Shown here: piece by piece, positions 36,001 through 47,900 of the stretch
Position numbering within the stretch: the stretch's first letter is position 1
Layout of the letters: every line of letters begins with the position of its first letter
NCBI GenBank assembly: GCA_964017195.1
Contig: OZ024890.1
Location: 71,131,276-71,195,275 of the forward strand
Direction of reading: 5' to 3'
DNA from: Siderastrea radians
Taxonomy: Eukaryota > Cnidaria > Anthozoa > Scleractinia > Rhizangiidae
DNA: 64,000 nt
The notes under the pieces: model-generated
Databases searched by the model: none
Told to the model about the DNA's origin: nothing
What the model saw: the letters and a program-made list of their open reading frames with translations, nothing else
Program-made: the position numbers and the translations under genes

Positions 36001-37051
36001 GAAGTAGCGTCTTTGATCTCGCTCATAATATATATCGAAAGCTACTTCTGGCTAGCCAAAATATTAGGCCAGGTTCCTGGGCTGTTTAATCAGTTTGACT
36101 TTTTTAAGTTTGTTTTTTAAACCGGTGATTTTGACAAGCTCAACCCTTTCACATCTCGAAACCATAGCAACCGATTCCTACCAAACTTTACCTAAGTGTC
36201 TAAGGGATTAGCGTGCAGCTACTGAAAACAGTGCGCCTTTGCGCAGTTTGTGCGTTACTGATATGGCAGGAGTCTCAGTTAAAAAATTGATGTGATTTGA
36301 TTATCCCACATCTCTTCTGAGGTCTTAGACGTTAACCTGTGTGCCCTTATTTGCTTCCAGACTTAGTTTCGTACGCACGCTTACCAGTAATCGTTATCTC
36401 TGAGGATCTTACCTATTAGAATTTGTTGAAAGCCAGTTTATTAGTGGGTACCTTGGCATGCCTGCGTAAAGATTTCTTAGTTGGGAAAACATGTTCTTAA
36501 AAAGAAAAATTATTCTTGAACATCAACAAAATAAAAGGAAAGTTCTTCAGGGCTTTCGGAACTTATTGACAAAGGGACTTGGATAAGTTTCGAAAGCTCT
36601 GAAGAACTAGTTGTTGTTGTTGAGGAATAATTTTTCTTTTTAATAACGATTAATTGAAGGAACTCTTTCTTCGGTCATTTGTCAGGTAGTCAGAAATCTG
36701 TAGTTCTTATTTTCTACTGTGAAAATCGAACGAAAAGCTGACAAAATTCCTACCACAGCATCAGTTTCTATATTATTAAACTTATGTTTTGTTAGTTGCT
36801 CAAAGTTTTATTAAGTTTTTGACCTATGTTATCGTTGTCACCTCAGAAAACCTGTTTATTCTCGTTTTTAGATTGTCAGAAAGGCGACCAGCGATTCATG
36901 TAATGAGACGATGTCTCGTAAGGTCTGGGATGTCCAAGAGTTTATTGGTCATAATGCACGTTTCAGGCTTGTAGACTTCAGCTCCAGCGGGTGGGGTCAC
37001 ATCAACTTTGATGACCTTCGAGGCGACCTCAAATGCGCCGGACAAAAGTAG
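30046..37051 (+). CDS. Gene C: secreted PAN-EGF-FDFEDG/GWGH-module protein, complete
   Basis: Exons are 30046-30393, 34009-34120, 35461-35774 and 36872-37051 (348, 112, 314 and 180 nt; phases 0, 1, 0), giving 317 aa. MAIRISVFIALFHMCRAVEA is the signal peptide. The PAN-like region follows with Cys in ECPFEC, EVSC and YLCELL. The EGF exon reads TPCYGDPCLNYGDC and CVCKPGFNGTHCG. The module exons read CKFDFEDGIDGWKRTGTAFD, WWIGGYENRP, QGDGPQGTL, FLIGGGC, then KATSDSCNETMSRKVWDV and SSGWGHINFDDLRGDLKC. The last exon lies in a different frame from a longer chance frame at 36789-36974, so its borders come from family alignment. It is the closest paralogue of gene B, in head-to-head orientation. It was probably produced by local inverted duplication. 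Introns host several mobile elements. Confidence 0.9.
30609..31621. mobile_element. Non-autonomous DNA transposon in gene C first intron
   Basis: Thirty-five-base ends starting CACGGTGGGGCCAAACCACC are inverted copies with one mismatch, and ATT flanks both sides (30606-30608 and 31622-31624). The 1,013-bp interior is non-coding. Confidence 0.82.
31625..34008. other. Remainder of gene C intron 1
   Basis: No exon, domain or clear repeat can be supported. The open frame at 32586-32972 (128 aa) has no recognisable motif or start context. Confidence 0.4.
34246..34953. repeat. Long imperfect inverted repeat in gene C intron 2
   Basis: The arms (about 34246-34540 and 34775-34953) match in inverse orientation over several blocks: ATTTTGAGTTCTCACCGAAC, AACTATCACCTTACCGTC, TCCCAGTTCTACGCAGCCAA and CCTCCTAAAGCCGCCCTAA. 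The left arm carries an extra insert. The central part has its own small hairpin (CTTCCATATATGGAAG near 34713). Confidence 0.8.
34968..35120. repeat. (TTCA/TTCG)n microsatellite
   Basis: A long run of TTCATTCA units interspersed with TTCG variants. The serine/phenylalanine/isoleucine-rich open frames over it are artefacts. Confidence 0.95.
36497..36643. mobile_element. Foldback MITE, 147 bp, in gene C last intron
   Basis: Arms beginning TTAAAAAGAAAAATTATTC are inverted copies that also share AGTTCTTCAG and GCTTTCG. The whole unit folds into one hairpin. Confidence 0.75.
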
Positions 37052-37884
37052 TTCACAAGTGGAAACGTCATTGAAAGAGAAGGAAACAGGGTGTCGGAAA
37101 CAAAAAACCTTATTGTACGCCTATTGCTATCGAAAAACCCATCTTTGCATTTTTACTGTATTGTATTTGTAATTATGAACGTGTTGTTGTCGATTTCTAT
37201 AGCAATACATGATTTGTAAGAGTATGACTTGCTGTGAAATTATACGCTGGCATCGACTCATTTCTATCCTAGTCATACCCGGGAATCATATTCGGATTTA
37301 TTATTCAACAAATTGTCACTATGCCCATATATGGTAAGGAAGCCCTCAATATCTGTCATCCTACATGAGAGATATCCTGCGATATACGTAAATGACCACA
37401 TTTGGAAGTGCACTGCAGATTTTCTTTCATTGCTTGTTTGGCGGCCATTTTGAAAAGCGAAGCGGTTTTAGCAGTGTTCTCCGCAAATTTTAACTCTCTG
37501 GAAGAAACTTTCCACGATTAAATGCTCTCAAAAAGTCAACAAGTATTTGCTTCAGCTCACAAAGATATCCAGAGGTTGACTTGGAATTTTCATAGTGAGA
37601 ACTCAACCAAGAAAATGGTATTGCGAACGAAGCAGCACACTTGCTCACGGAAAGTTGTAAAGTTGAAAAGACTTTAATTCACAGGAAGAGGACTTATTCT
37701 CGGTAAGGTAGCAGTATGTTTTTTACTCTGTCTTCTCATTTCCAAACATGAGTTTGTAAATAAGTCTTTCTTAAGTGAACGGTATTAAACTTCGATTTCT
37801 TGAACGCTTTTAGCGTTTTCATCATAGAACCATAGTTTTTCTCGTTATGAAAATGGTAGTCGATGAGAATTTGTTGAATAATAA

Positions 37885-37997
37885 AACAATTATCCTGCTC
37901 AATCTTGCGGAATATCCCCTGATTTAGCCAACTCGGCCTACGGCCTCGTCGGCTAAGTATCAGGTGATATTCCGCACGATTTCGCAGGATAATTGTT
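37885..37997. mobile_element. Foldback hairpin element 1
   Basis: AACAATTATCCTGC at one end is inverted as GCAGGATAATTGTT at the other. The centre is CGGCCTACGGCCTCG. Near-complete pairing across 113 bp is broken only by short internal differences. Confidence 0.75.
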
Positions 37998-38351
37998 AAA
38001 TATACCATAACCTGGTGGTCAACCGGTGATAAAACGCGTTGTATGCAGCATATCCGAAGTTAAGAAAAGTGTTATTTTCAGTATCTGATGGATTTGTAAT
38101 CATCATCATCACCATGACGACGACGACGAGGACAATGCTGATGACGACGATAGTAAGATGGAATTTGAAGTTAAATGTCCGAGAACCAACACCACGGAGT
38201 TTTAATATAAATTCGGCCCATCCCTATCAGCAGTTGCTTTGTTTTTGCTTTAATTTATATGAGAACACGCTTTAGGACTTTAATGTTCTATTATAGTTTA
38301 GTATAAATCTACTAGCGTTCTATCATAAATGCTGCAATCTGATTGGCTATC

Positions 38352-38387
38352 CTACTCGCTATCTATTCCGTGATAGATAGTGAGTAG
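38352..38387. repeat. Short hairpin
   Basis: CTACTCGCTATCTAT and ATAGATAGTGAGTAG are inverted copies with one mismatch around a 6-base centre. Confidence 0.6.
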
Positions 38388-38487
38388 CGAAAAGGTGAGT
38401 GGCAGGCGCAGTCTTATACTTCAAAATAACAGTGCAATGATGTAAAACTTTTCACTTTAGTGGAATATTAATCGAGATTTATACTAA

Positions 38488-38593
38488 AACAATTAGATTA
38501 TTCGCTCTCGATTTCTATACGTGAAAGTTGATTCGGCCTTCGGCCTCATCAACTATCACGCGATAGAAATCTCGAGCTCATAATCTAGTTGTT
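38488..38593. mobile_element. Foldback hairpin element 2
   Basis: Ends AACAATTAGATTAT and ATAATCTAGTTGTT are imperfect inverted copies. The centre is CGGCCTTCGGCCTCATC, similar to hairpin element 1 and about 500 bp from it. The two share centre design and AACAATT ends. Confidence 0.7.
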
Positions 38594-39304
38594 AAATACA
38601 AAGACGGGCTGACCTAACCCTTACCCTAATCCAATGCCCAGTACAAAAAAAGAAAAAATTGTGCTTTAGAAGACAAGGTTACAAAGCAATGCTCACTGTA
38701 AAGAAAGATGCAACTGGCTGTAATTAAAGGTGAAAAGAAACACGATGTTTGTCAATTACGTCCTTCAGTCAGTCGATATTTTCCTCTACCTGATAGGCAC
38801 CTTCCGGAAAGGAAATGGCTTTTTTGCCAAAAAACAAAACAAAAAAAGATATAAGCAAATTTATCATCCGGGAAAAGCAGAAAAAAGGAATTTGAAATAA
38901 GGAATTTGGAAGTTTTCTTCAGTTTTAAAAATGCAATTGCACTCTATTTCATGCAATATCCCAGTGTGGAATCAGCGGCCTCTATTAACCACCTCTTTTG
39001 AACAACCGGTATGAAAATAAATTGTTACCAAAATAAATACAAATTGTTACTTTCCACAATTTAGCTCAGCAATGTGCAACTAGCTCGAAAATTACTTTTA
39101 TTTAATATAAAACATCATAAATAAAATTCTTCTACTGGAATACGACTTAATGCTTTATTTTGTTCTGAAGAAAATATGCTCTTTTCAACAGAACACCCAA
39201 GAGTTTAGAGGTCCTTTTCTTTCTTCCTTTGATCTTTTAAGGGATACAAATAAGCATTCGCACGCCTTGACAAGTTCCTGGGAGGTTAAAATTTTAGGGG
39301 AAAC

Positions 39305-39440
39305 CTCAGGAGACCTTCAACAGTGTTGAGGTATTATCTTAACTGAGACCTTCACCAGTGTATCTTTGGAGACCTTCACCACTGTGGTGACCCTCAACAG
39401 ACCTTCACCACTGTTCACAGGAGATCTTCACCAGTGATGG
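39305..39440. repeat. Degenerate tandem repeat
   Basis: The motif GAGACCTTCACCAGTGT recurs about five or six times with changes and irregular spacing. Confidence 0.6.
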
Positions 39441-40501
39441 GCAGAAACGTTGTATTGTTACGATTTTTGATTCGCAATTCTTCGGAATGCTTTTAGAGTT
39501 CGGATAGAGTTCGTTTACTTTCTCCCCCCCCCCAATTTTGTTTAGCAAAATTCTGAAATCTGAAATCTAAATTCCGTATTCCGTAGTCCGTTATTCCAGC
39601 TCTTCGAACCTATCTTATCGCCAACAAAGGACGTCGTTAAAGTAAAGTCAAACAAAAAAAAGGAAAGGGCAGTTTGGACATTGTATCGCTAAATAACTGT
39701 AACAACTTCATTTGATTTCACACCTACTAACGAAAACAAAAAGGACGCTTTGTCATATTACAGACACGAACGCCGAAGGACACAGTTACCCTTCTTACAA
39801 GGTTTACATTTCTTATTATTTTCGTTTGGATCTGATTCATGCCTTGAGGCAAAAAACATCACGCAATTAATGCAGTTAACGTAGGTGGTTATAAACGCTT
39901 TTAAGGCAAATTGTCGACAGGAAGATTTAGGAAGACACATATGAAGATCAGATGGCAATTTAGAAACTTTTTTTTTACGTAGAAAAATTGTAAAATAGTT
40001 AAAGGCCAGATGAAAAATTAAAACAAAAGTCATATAGATAGAAATTTATGCATAAAGGTCAAAATTGAAGATGATATTAAGGATGTGTACGACTACATGG
40101 CGCTGTTCTATGAAAATGATTTATATTTCCATACCAAGCCAACGGGCATTAGTTTTGTTTTGGTTACATGTTCTCTTTGATAGCAGTGTGTTCATTATTT
40201 TGTCAATTTTATTTTTTTAAATTTTGTTTCTGAAACCTGGTCGCCATTTTAAACCAAAATACGAGGATCGACGAAGATTTTTTTTACGCACTTTTTACCT
40301 TACAAAAAAAAAAGACAAATGTAGAGTCAGGGTATTTATGATATATCCTTCACAAAATGTAACCCGGCAGGTGTCTCTAAAGAAAACAATAATGATACAA
40401 AAAGATGCGTTAGTAGATAAATCAGCTTAAAACGCTTGTAAGCCGGTGGCGCATTCGAACTTAACTATATTGTTCTAACTGTTACTCTCGTGCTTTAAAT
40501 T

Positions 40502-41881
40502 ATGCTCTGGTTACCTTTGCTCACAATTGTGTCCCTGATCCATCGAGTGTTTGCTGCAAACCACCATGAGGTGGTTAAAGATCACGCTTTAGTCGGCCAT
40601 GTTTTTCAAACCTTGAACACCGATGACTGGCTGCGTTGTGTACTTGTTTGTTTGGCCAATCCGATATGCGTCTCATATAATTTTAACAACAAAGGATTTT
40701 GTGAACTCAACGGTTGCGGGCTAGAAGACACGTGCGATCTGAAGAACTCACTTATCCTTTCACGTGGATTTGTGTTTCAACAGTTACAGCCGGCTCAAAA
40801 GGTACTTATTCAATGCATTTATTTCGTTTCAGAGAAATAGAAAAATTAAACTTTTGAAGCAGCCCGGTAGCCTTAGCTACTTATCAGGTTACTGGGCAAG
40901 CTTGCTTGGCGTTTAAGAATTACCTAAACTAACAATAAGGAGGGAAATCCAGACCAGTGAAGTTGAACATGTACAACCGTGGAATTTATTGTGTTATTTC
41001 ACATTTAGGCTGAATTATTTTTAGCAGGGATTGATCATGATCTATGGTTTAAAAAATCTTTCTATTGAGACAATTATAGTCTGCAATTTTGAACCTCTCT
41101 CAACCTGCTGGAATACTTAAAGTCGGCGGATAAAAGGAAACTTCTATTTCTATATATACATATGTATATGATGTAATTGTGCGGAAAATACAGTTATTTA
41201 CTTTACGGACGTGACTATGTCAGTGTCTTATACTCATTCTAGTTATCAAAGTTTTTGACTACCTGTCAATTGAAATATGCTAATAGAGAAAACCGTTTGA
41301 GATCCTGTTGAAATTGATTGGGAAAGCACAGAGTACTTTGAAATTAAGATTTAACGACGAGACTGCAGAAAACGTTTTGAACTAACTTTTTAAACTTACA
41401 CTGATCGTTGAAAGTAACATTAAGGGCTACTTGAACATTATGTTTACTTTATTGAGTTCTTAAACGAAACAACCAAATCAGCCAACATTAATTGCTTTTG
41501 TCAAATTTGCATTTCCTCCTTGAATAAACCATCTGTAACGCTACTTTTTAATGAGAAATGATTGTTTCGATAATTGCATACACCATTCCGCCATTGTTGT
41601 TCCTGAAAAGGGACGCCTAAGTGCTTTACGAGAAAGGAATGAGCAATAAAGTGTAAGCAGAGTAAATGATTCAGGTCAAGGGTTCCTATGAGGGCGCCCG
41701 TAAATAAAAAAGAGTTTGGTGAACAAATTTTGTTGAAACAGTAAAAAGGTGTCTGTGGCAATAATAAAGGTAGAAATAGTGAATGCAGGTTGAAGTGTTT
41801 ATACTATTTTGCTATTGTCGGGCTACGTCAAAAAAAAAAGAAAGAAAAAAGAGAAAAAAGAAAACGGAAATGGAGAAAGAA

Positions 41882-41917
<36 letters not shown>

Positions 41918-44900
41918 ACCTGTACAGGAGAGCCCCTACCGACGTTAAGGACGGTGTCTCCTAATACAGATGTATTTTTGCAAAGGTTATGACTACGAGG
42001 AAAAAGTACATCTTACCAAGGGTTATGTATGGAATCCAAAAGGAAAAATGTGGGTAACCGCGCATTTTTCAGAGATAATTAAGCAATCATAATTCTAAAA
42101 AAGCTTTAAAATAAAAAGTATGTAGGGCAATTTCTTTCCAAATTTAAGCTCAATTATCTCTGAAAAATGCGTCGTTAACCCCCAATTTTCGTTTTGGATT
42201 CTGATAGCCCTTGCCAAGATCTGCTTTTTCTACATGGCCATCAACCACGCAAAAATATTCATTTAATATTTCATTATTAGCCCATAGATTTTTCCAAGTC
42301 GAAACATCTGGACTCATCGTCAGAGGCTCAGAGCCCCTGTTTTTCCAAGTCGAAAAGAATAAGGGGAATGTCGCACTATTTTTCGGTGTGGACAGAGAAA
42401 ACTTCGAAGTGACTCGTTTAGATACTTCAGGTTTTAGGGAATTAATCGATTTTAACTTGATTCTACGTCATAGACATTATAAGTCTTTGTTGATCCTGAT
42501 AACAGCGGAAAGTTCATAGTCGATCGAGTGAGGAGATCTATCCCAATCTAGTAATAACTCGTTGATCGCATTCTGCATTTACGAGTGAAAAGAGTATTAC
42601 CTTTTAAGGCACATTTACACTGCAGGAAATTTGGACCCTCTTAAAAAGACGATACGAACTTCAAAACAGTTTCTTATTAGTTCTGTAAAATGTAAGACTC
42701 TGCAATGATTTTCATTTGTATTTCCGTGAAGGTGTTGTTATTCTCCTTAGTTTAACTCTGCTCCAAAGCCTTTTTCTGGGCCATTTTCTCCCCTAGTAGG
42801 TCGCGGAGAAAAAATCAGCTCAATTTTTCTTCATGCGTTTCCTCTTTTTAACCATGTTTGTGGCCGCTTGGTTTGTAGCCCATCTGATGGTCACTTTATG
42901 TTTAAATAACGTTATCTACCCGCTCGAAAGGGAGTGGATATATAACTGGAGAAGGGAACTGCGTTCGATTTGGTCACCAAAAGGCCACAAAAATGTAGCT
43001 GTTTGAACGGGGTAAAGGGATTACAGGATTTTTACGCCAAAATGAAGTGACCGCCATAACGAGTTGGGGTTAACAACAAATGCGCTCCCAAGTGCACAAA
43101 TGACGACGAGACAAACCTGGCAGTAAAAGGGACTATGGACACTGGATGCTCCCTAGGATAGCAATGAGCATGGGTGGTAGCGACACACCTTGACTGGCGT
43201 AATTGAGTGGTCAGCGGACACACCCTGGAAACTAAGTGGGGTGGTTAGCGGACACAAACCGCAAAGCACAAACTTGGGTTGTTGGCGGACACACCCAGAG
43301 ATAATGAATGAGGACAAAACCCTTGGGCTGTTAACGAACACACCCAGGGATTGAATTGGGGAGGTTAGCGAACTCACCCAGAGAACGAAGCCCCCGGAAC
43401 CGGCTAGGTACATAGCTAAAGATAAGGTGGGATAAGGGACCCACCCAACCTGTCGCGGGCGATAGCTAAGTAGAAGGTGTGCACCCAATTTATGCCCCAA
43501 ATACTGCCAGGTAAATAAATTAACAATCTCAACTTAAAAAAGATCTACATTGTCCAGTACTTGGATCTCAAGATTGTAGTGGAGTACTATAGGTGGTGGC
43601 TAGCTTGTCAGGGACCGTTTGGAGTATTGTAGCAGTTGTCCTGATATACTGGGTGTCTCAATTGCTGGACCATCGGCCAAGGGTTTGGATAAGCCAGAGG
43701 GGGGCAAGCCGACCTCTGCAGCAGTAGTCGCAGCCTTAATGCAGAAACTGTGGGAAGCATAGGACTCTGTGGCGAATCCTAAACGTTGGAGCAGGTGGTG
43801 TAAGATGGAGGTGACTGTGTCCCTCGTGAGAAATTGCCCTGCTGAGGAGAAGTAAAGGTGGGTGGCATTGCAAGAAGGCTGGTGATCCAGGTAGCGGCGC
43901 GTGACCCGTACGGCACATACCGACCGGCCAGAGGGAGAGCGTGATGGAGCAACCCTTCCGGAAGGGATCAGTTTTGGATGATTTTAGCTGCATTATTAAG
44001 GATCCCTGAGTGGTGAACCTGATATCTGAGTGGGACAGGTGTACAAGTGAGTCAAAATAACTTGTAGATGGTGAAGTGAACTCGCTTGAACGTAGAAAGC
44101 CAAAGAAGGCCAAAGTAAAGGCTGACCATAGCATGAGTTTGTCTTGCGATGTAAACTGGGCGTCGGCTGCTAGTGCTTCTTTCAGTTGACGCATAACGGA
44201 CATGGTGATGGGGAGACAGCGGCGGGAGGAAAGTCCTTTCGTACGCTTAATGCCTCTTAACAATAAATGAAGGAGAGGGGCATCTGCAAACGGGTCTGCG
44301 AGGCTGTTTTCGATGTGGGCAAAACGGATCCCGGCCAGATACGGCTTAATGGTTGGAAAACTAACTTGATCAGGGAGCCAAGAGGCAAAATAACGTAGCT
44401 GCAGTTCTGAAGCAGGGAATGGATCCCATTGTCTAGAGTGGCAGAAGGTAGTGTACCTGCGAATTCCAGCTTGGTAGGCACGGCGTGTGGAAGGTGCGAT
44501 GGCTTGGGACTGTAGGAAGGCTAGGCGACCTGCCAGAGGGTCGAGGCTGAGGGAGGAACTGCAGTCGGTTCCAAGTCCGCCTGAGGGGTAATGTAGCGAA
44601 ACCGGGACATCTTAAAAAGGGACAAAGCATCGGTAATTGAGTTATCCGTGCCACGAATGTGGGAAACAAGTACAGAAAATTGGTGGACCTACGGTAAAGT
44701 AGTCGTCGAGGTAGTGCATGACAGCTTGAATAGCATAATTGTTCTTCAGTATCCATTCGAAGGCATCGGCTAAAGGATTGAAAAGGATTGAAAAGGAACG
44801 GCGAGGAACGGAGACCGAAAGGTAGGCGGAGATCCACATAGAATTTCCCCTGGCAATGCATGCCAAGTAGGTCACGGTCACTGGGGGACACAGGGCATAG

Positions 44901-47900
44901 ACGAAAGGCGTGCTTCAGGTCGAGCTTAGCCATTTGGGCACCGGTGCCAAACGAGGTTACTAAGGCTAGGGCTTGATCGAAGGAAGCGTAATGTAAGGTG
45001 TAATCCTCTGTACTGATAAAGTCATTAATGGAAGAGCCCCGGGGTGAGGAGAGATCCATGACGATACGCCAGGAATCGTCCTTTTTGCAACAATTCCTAG
45101 AGGTGAGCACTGCAGGGCTGGAAGGGGAAGAGAGGAGAAGGGGCCTGCTTTGTGGCCTCTACTGATCTCTTTGTGGAGAACATCGGTTGCTGCTTCGGGG
45201 TGGAAGAGAGTAGATTTTAGATTTGGGGTAATTCTATGGTTACAGGGACCCTGGTAGCCAATACGGCAGCCAAACTGAAGATCATTGAGCAGATCTGTAG
45301 CAAATTTTTGGTTAGGGTAGTGTTTCAATTCTTGCACCAAGTTGGGAATGCAAATAGGAGTTGATGAAGGGAGGTGGGAAAGACTGGATGGCAGATTGTT
45401 AAACTCCTTTAGGGCATGGGTACTGGGATGGGCGCCGCCGCAACCTTGGTTACTGCAGATGTGCAAAAATTGGCAGTTGACGCGACGGCAGAAACGGTGG
45501 TTGAAATCATGGCAGGTGAAGTTTGGTGAAGGGGCCGAGGGATTGACCTGCTGAGTGTTGACGAGTGGCTTAGAGGCGCTGGTTGTAGAGGAGGTTGATC
45601 CAGAAGTGAGTTGTTGGGCTTGGGCTGGGGGGCGACGAAAGGACTGGGTAACCTGGGAACGGGAAGGGCAAGTCATGGTGCGATGGCCATAAGAGTGACA
45701 ATAAAATGCAGAAAGGGAGCATTTTCTCTTTCAAGATGTCATTGTAGAGTTGGTCGTTAATTTTGTCCCAGGACAACGAAGGGTTAGAAGCGGCCATGTA
45801 ACGGAAGGCAATGTCATACATTATCCATGATGATGCTCTAAACTTCCTGCTAAACTTACAAATCTGGTCTTAGTAGGCCAGGAGATCAGGGGCAAGGAGA
45901 GGGAAGTGGTGATGGACTGTTCGCAGGTAAATATGCCAGGCCTGCAACCAGGAGTGAAGTCCAACGACCCGGCATTTGCGTTGTTGTGAGGGGACTATGG
46001 CCAAGGCTGAGGGGTCTTTGGGGTTGACCTCTAATTTAAATTGATTTTGTGCAGTCAGAGATGGGTGAGGGTATAAGTTGTCAGCCAGTAAATCAGCAAA
46101 ATCAATGTAGTCACGTTTGGTGATTCGCTGTACGATTTTTCGCGGAGGAGGTGGTAAATTGTAAGCAGGGGCGGAAGTGCCATGCGTTCCAACCAGATTG
46201 GCCGATGGGGGATTGGGGCCAAGTGTTGACGATGGACCAACGCCATGTTGTTCGGCTCCTGTTGAAGCGTTGGTCGAAGGGTTGATCGGGGTATTTTGCA
46301 AACCAGTTTGGATGGCCCTCGAAGAACATTGTGATTCTGGTTGCGGAGTCACAGGAAAAAGCAATGATCTTTCGTCCGGGACTGGAGGATGCTGCGAGCC
46401 AACGATCTCACTGTGAACGGCTGCCGAGATGAGCGATCGCAGCTGGGTGTTCTGCACCTCAGAAAAGGCGTTCGCTGGTGAAGAATTTTCATTCACGTTA
46501 ACCGTTAAGGACGGTGGGGTAACGTTGTTTGGACCAACAGCGTCGCTAGAGCCAGCAGGCGGTGGGATAGCGTGTCCAAAAGCGTGAATCCGTTCGGGGA
46601 GGCGTGCCTTTGAGCCAGTAGTCACGAGATGCCGAGCCAAAGCTAACAACACCAAGCTCTGGCGCGGTAAAGCCAACAGTTGGCCAAGCTCCATGGATGC
46701 CGGATTGACTGTATTGGAGACACGGCGCCGCTTTCTGGCTGCACAAGGCATAGCTAAGTCCGGGAAGACGGGAAAGAAAATTAAACTTACAACTGAAAAT
46801 AGATAGCGTGTGTAGCGTGTTATTAGTACAGAGACTGGTGTATCGAACTACATGCACGCAAGTACTGTTCATTGGAGACCTGATATGCCACAGATGGCTA
46901 AACTGATAACAGTGAGATAATAACACAGGCACACATTCAATTGTGAGCGAACTAGGGAACAATTATTGACATAAGCACTAAGTGCTGATATAGATACCAA
47001 GTTAATGCAGCTGATGACATCCATTGTTTGGATATCAAGTTCACTGGAATGTTTGTAACGCAATATATCGATAAACAGCGCCTCTGTGGCCAAGGCATAT
47101 TGATAGTCAACAATGCAACGCTCTTATAGTTAACTAACTTTACACGTAAAGTGAACATAATATTTTTATGTATTTTGCCAACGTGTTAACCAATTTTTGC
47201 AGGACAAATGCCATGCACGGTCCATAAATGAAAGATCCAAAAGTGCAGGTAGGAATAATGATGACGATGATGATGATGATTTACTGTGGAAATGAAATAT
47301 TTTTGAGACGTTTCCATTAAAGGAGACAAACGTTTTCCATACAAGGCCTTGATAAATTTTGTTCTGCTTTACAAAGGTGCTCCAAATAAAAACGCTTTCA
47401 ATTTGCAGTCTATCCTTTTCACTAATAGGGTCAGACCTCGTGTACTTGTATAAATTGCTTCCCTTTATGCTCTGTAGATAAAATCATTGCGCGGGACTAT
47501 TGAAAAGAAAGCTCTTCGAACGTGCAAAATATACTTTCGTATTTTTCTTAACTTTTTCAAACAGTCGGGTCTTTCGGTCTACCTGATAACGGTACCTTTT
47601 AATTGTTTAAGATCTCGAAATAGACTACCTATCCTAGTCAACCACTTTTCCTGTTTAGTTGTTGATCGCTTACAAAAGGTTCGACTGTACTTTGCATCTT
47701 TTTGACTAGTCGTGAAATTTTGAACAAAAAGTGTCATAATTTCCTTACCTTTTTGTATCTTACTTCTCTTGCAGGCGACTACTCCCTCCAGTTTTCAACC
47801 CTTCAAGGAATGGCTGCTTACGTCATTATCCGGGAATTTACAAATTTGACAGCTTTGACTGTCTGTTTTTGGATGAAAACTGACGACAAAAAGAATTCTG

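Larger units (their letters stand above)
37052..40501. other. Intergenic region between genes C and D
   Basis: Apart from three hairpin elements and a degenerate tandem repeat, no gene is supportable. Frames at 37736-38008, 39758-40033 and 40224-40430 lack any recognisable content. Confidence 0.4.
43600..46751 (-). mobile_element. DIRS-order (tyrosine-recombinase) retrotransposon, defective
   Basis: On the minus strand a gag-like region, a reverse transcriptase and a tyrosine recombinase follow in the order expected for DIRS/Ngaro elements. All three are broken by stops or frameshifts, and most of the RNase H part is deleted. GC content and codon use differ from the AT-rich surroundings. Terminal repeats were not resolved. 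It lies antisense in intron 1 of gene D. Confidence 0.82.

Noticed and set aside
36789..36974. 61-residue frame at gene C last exon
   Set aside because: Wrong frame; the exon 36872-37051 in another frame matches the family and ends in TAG.
45342..46416. Plus-strand frames over the DIRS-order element
   Set aside because: Antisense to gag-like coding sequence.
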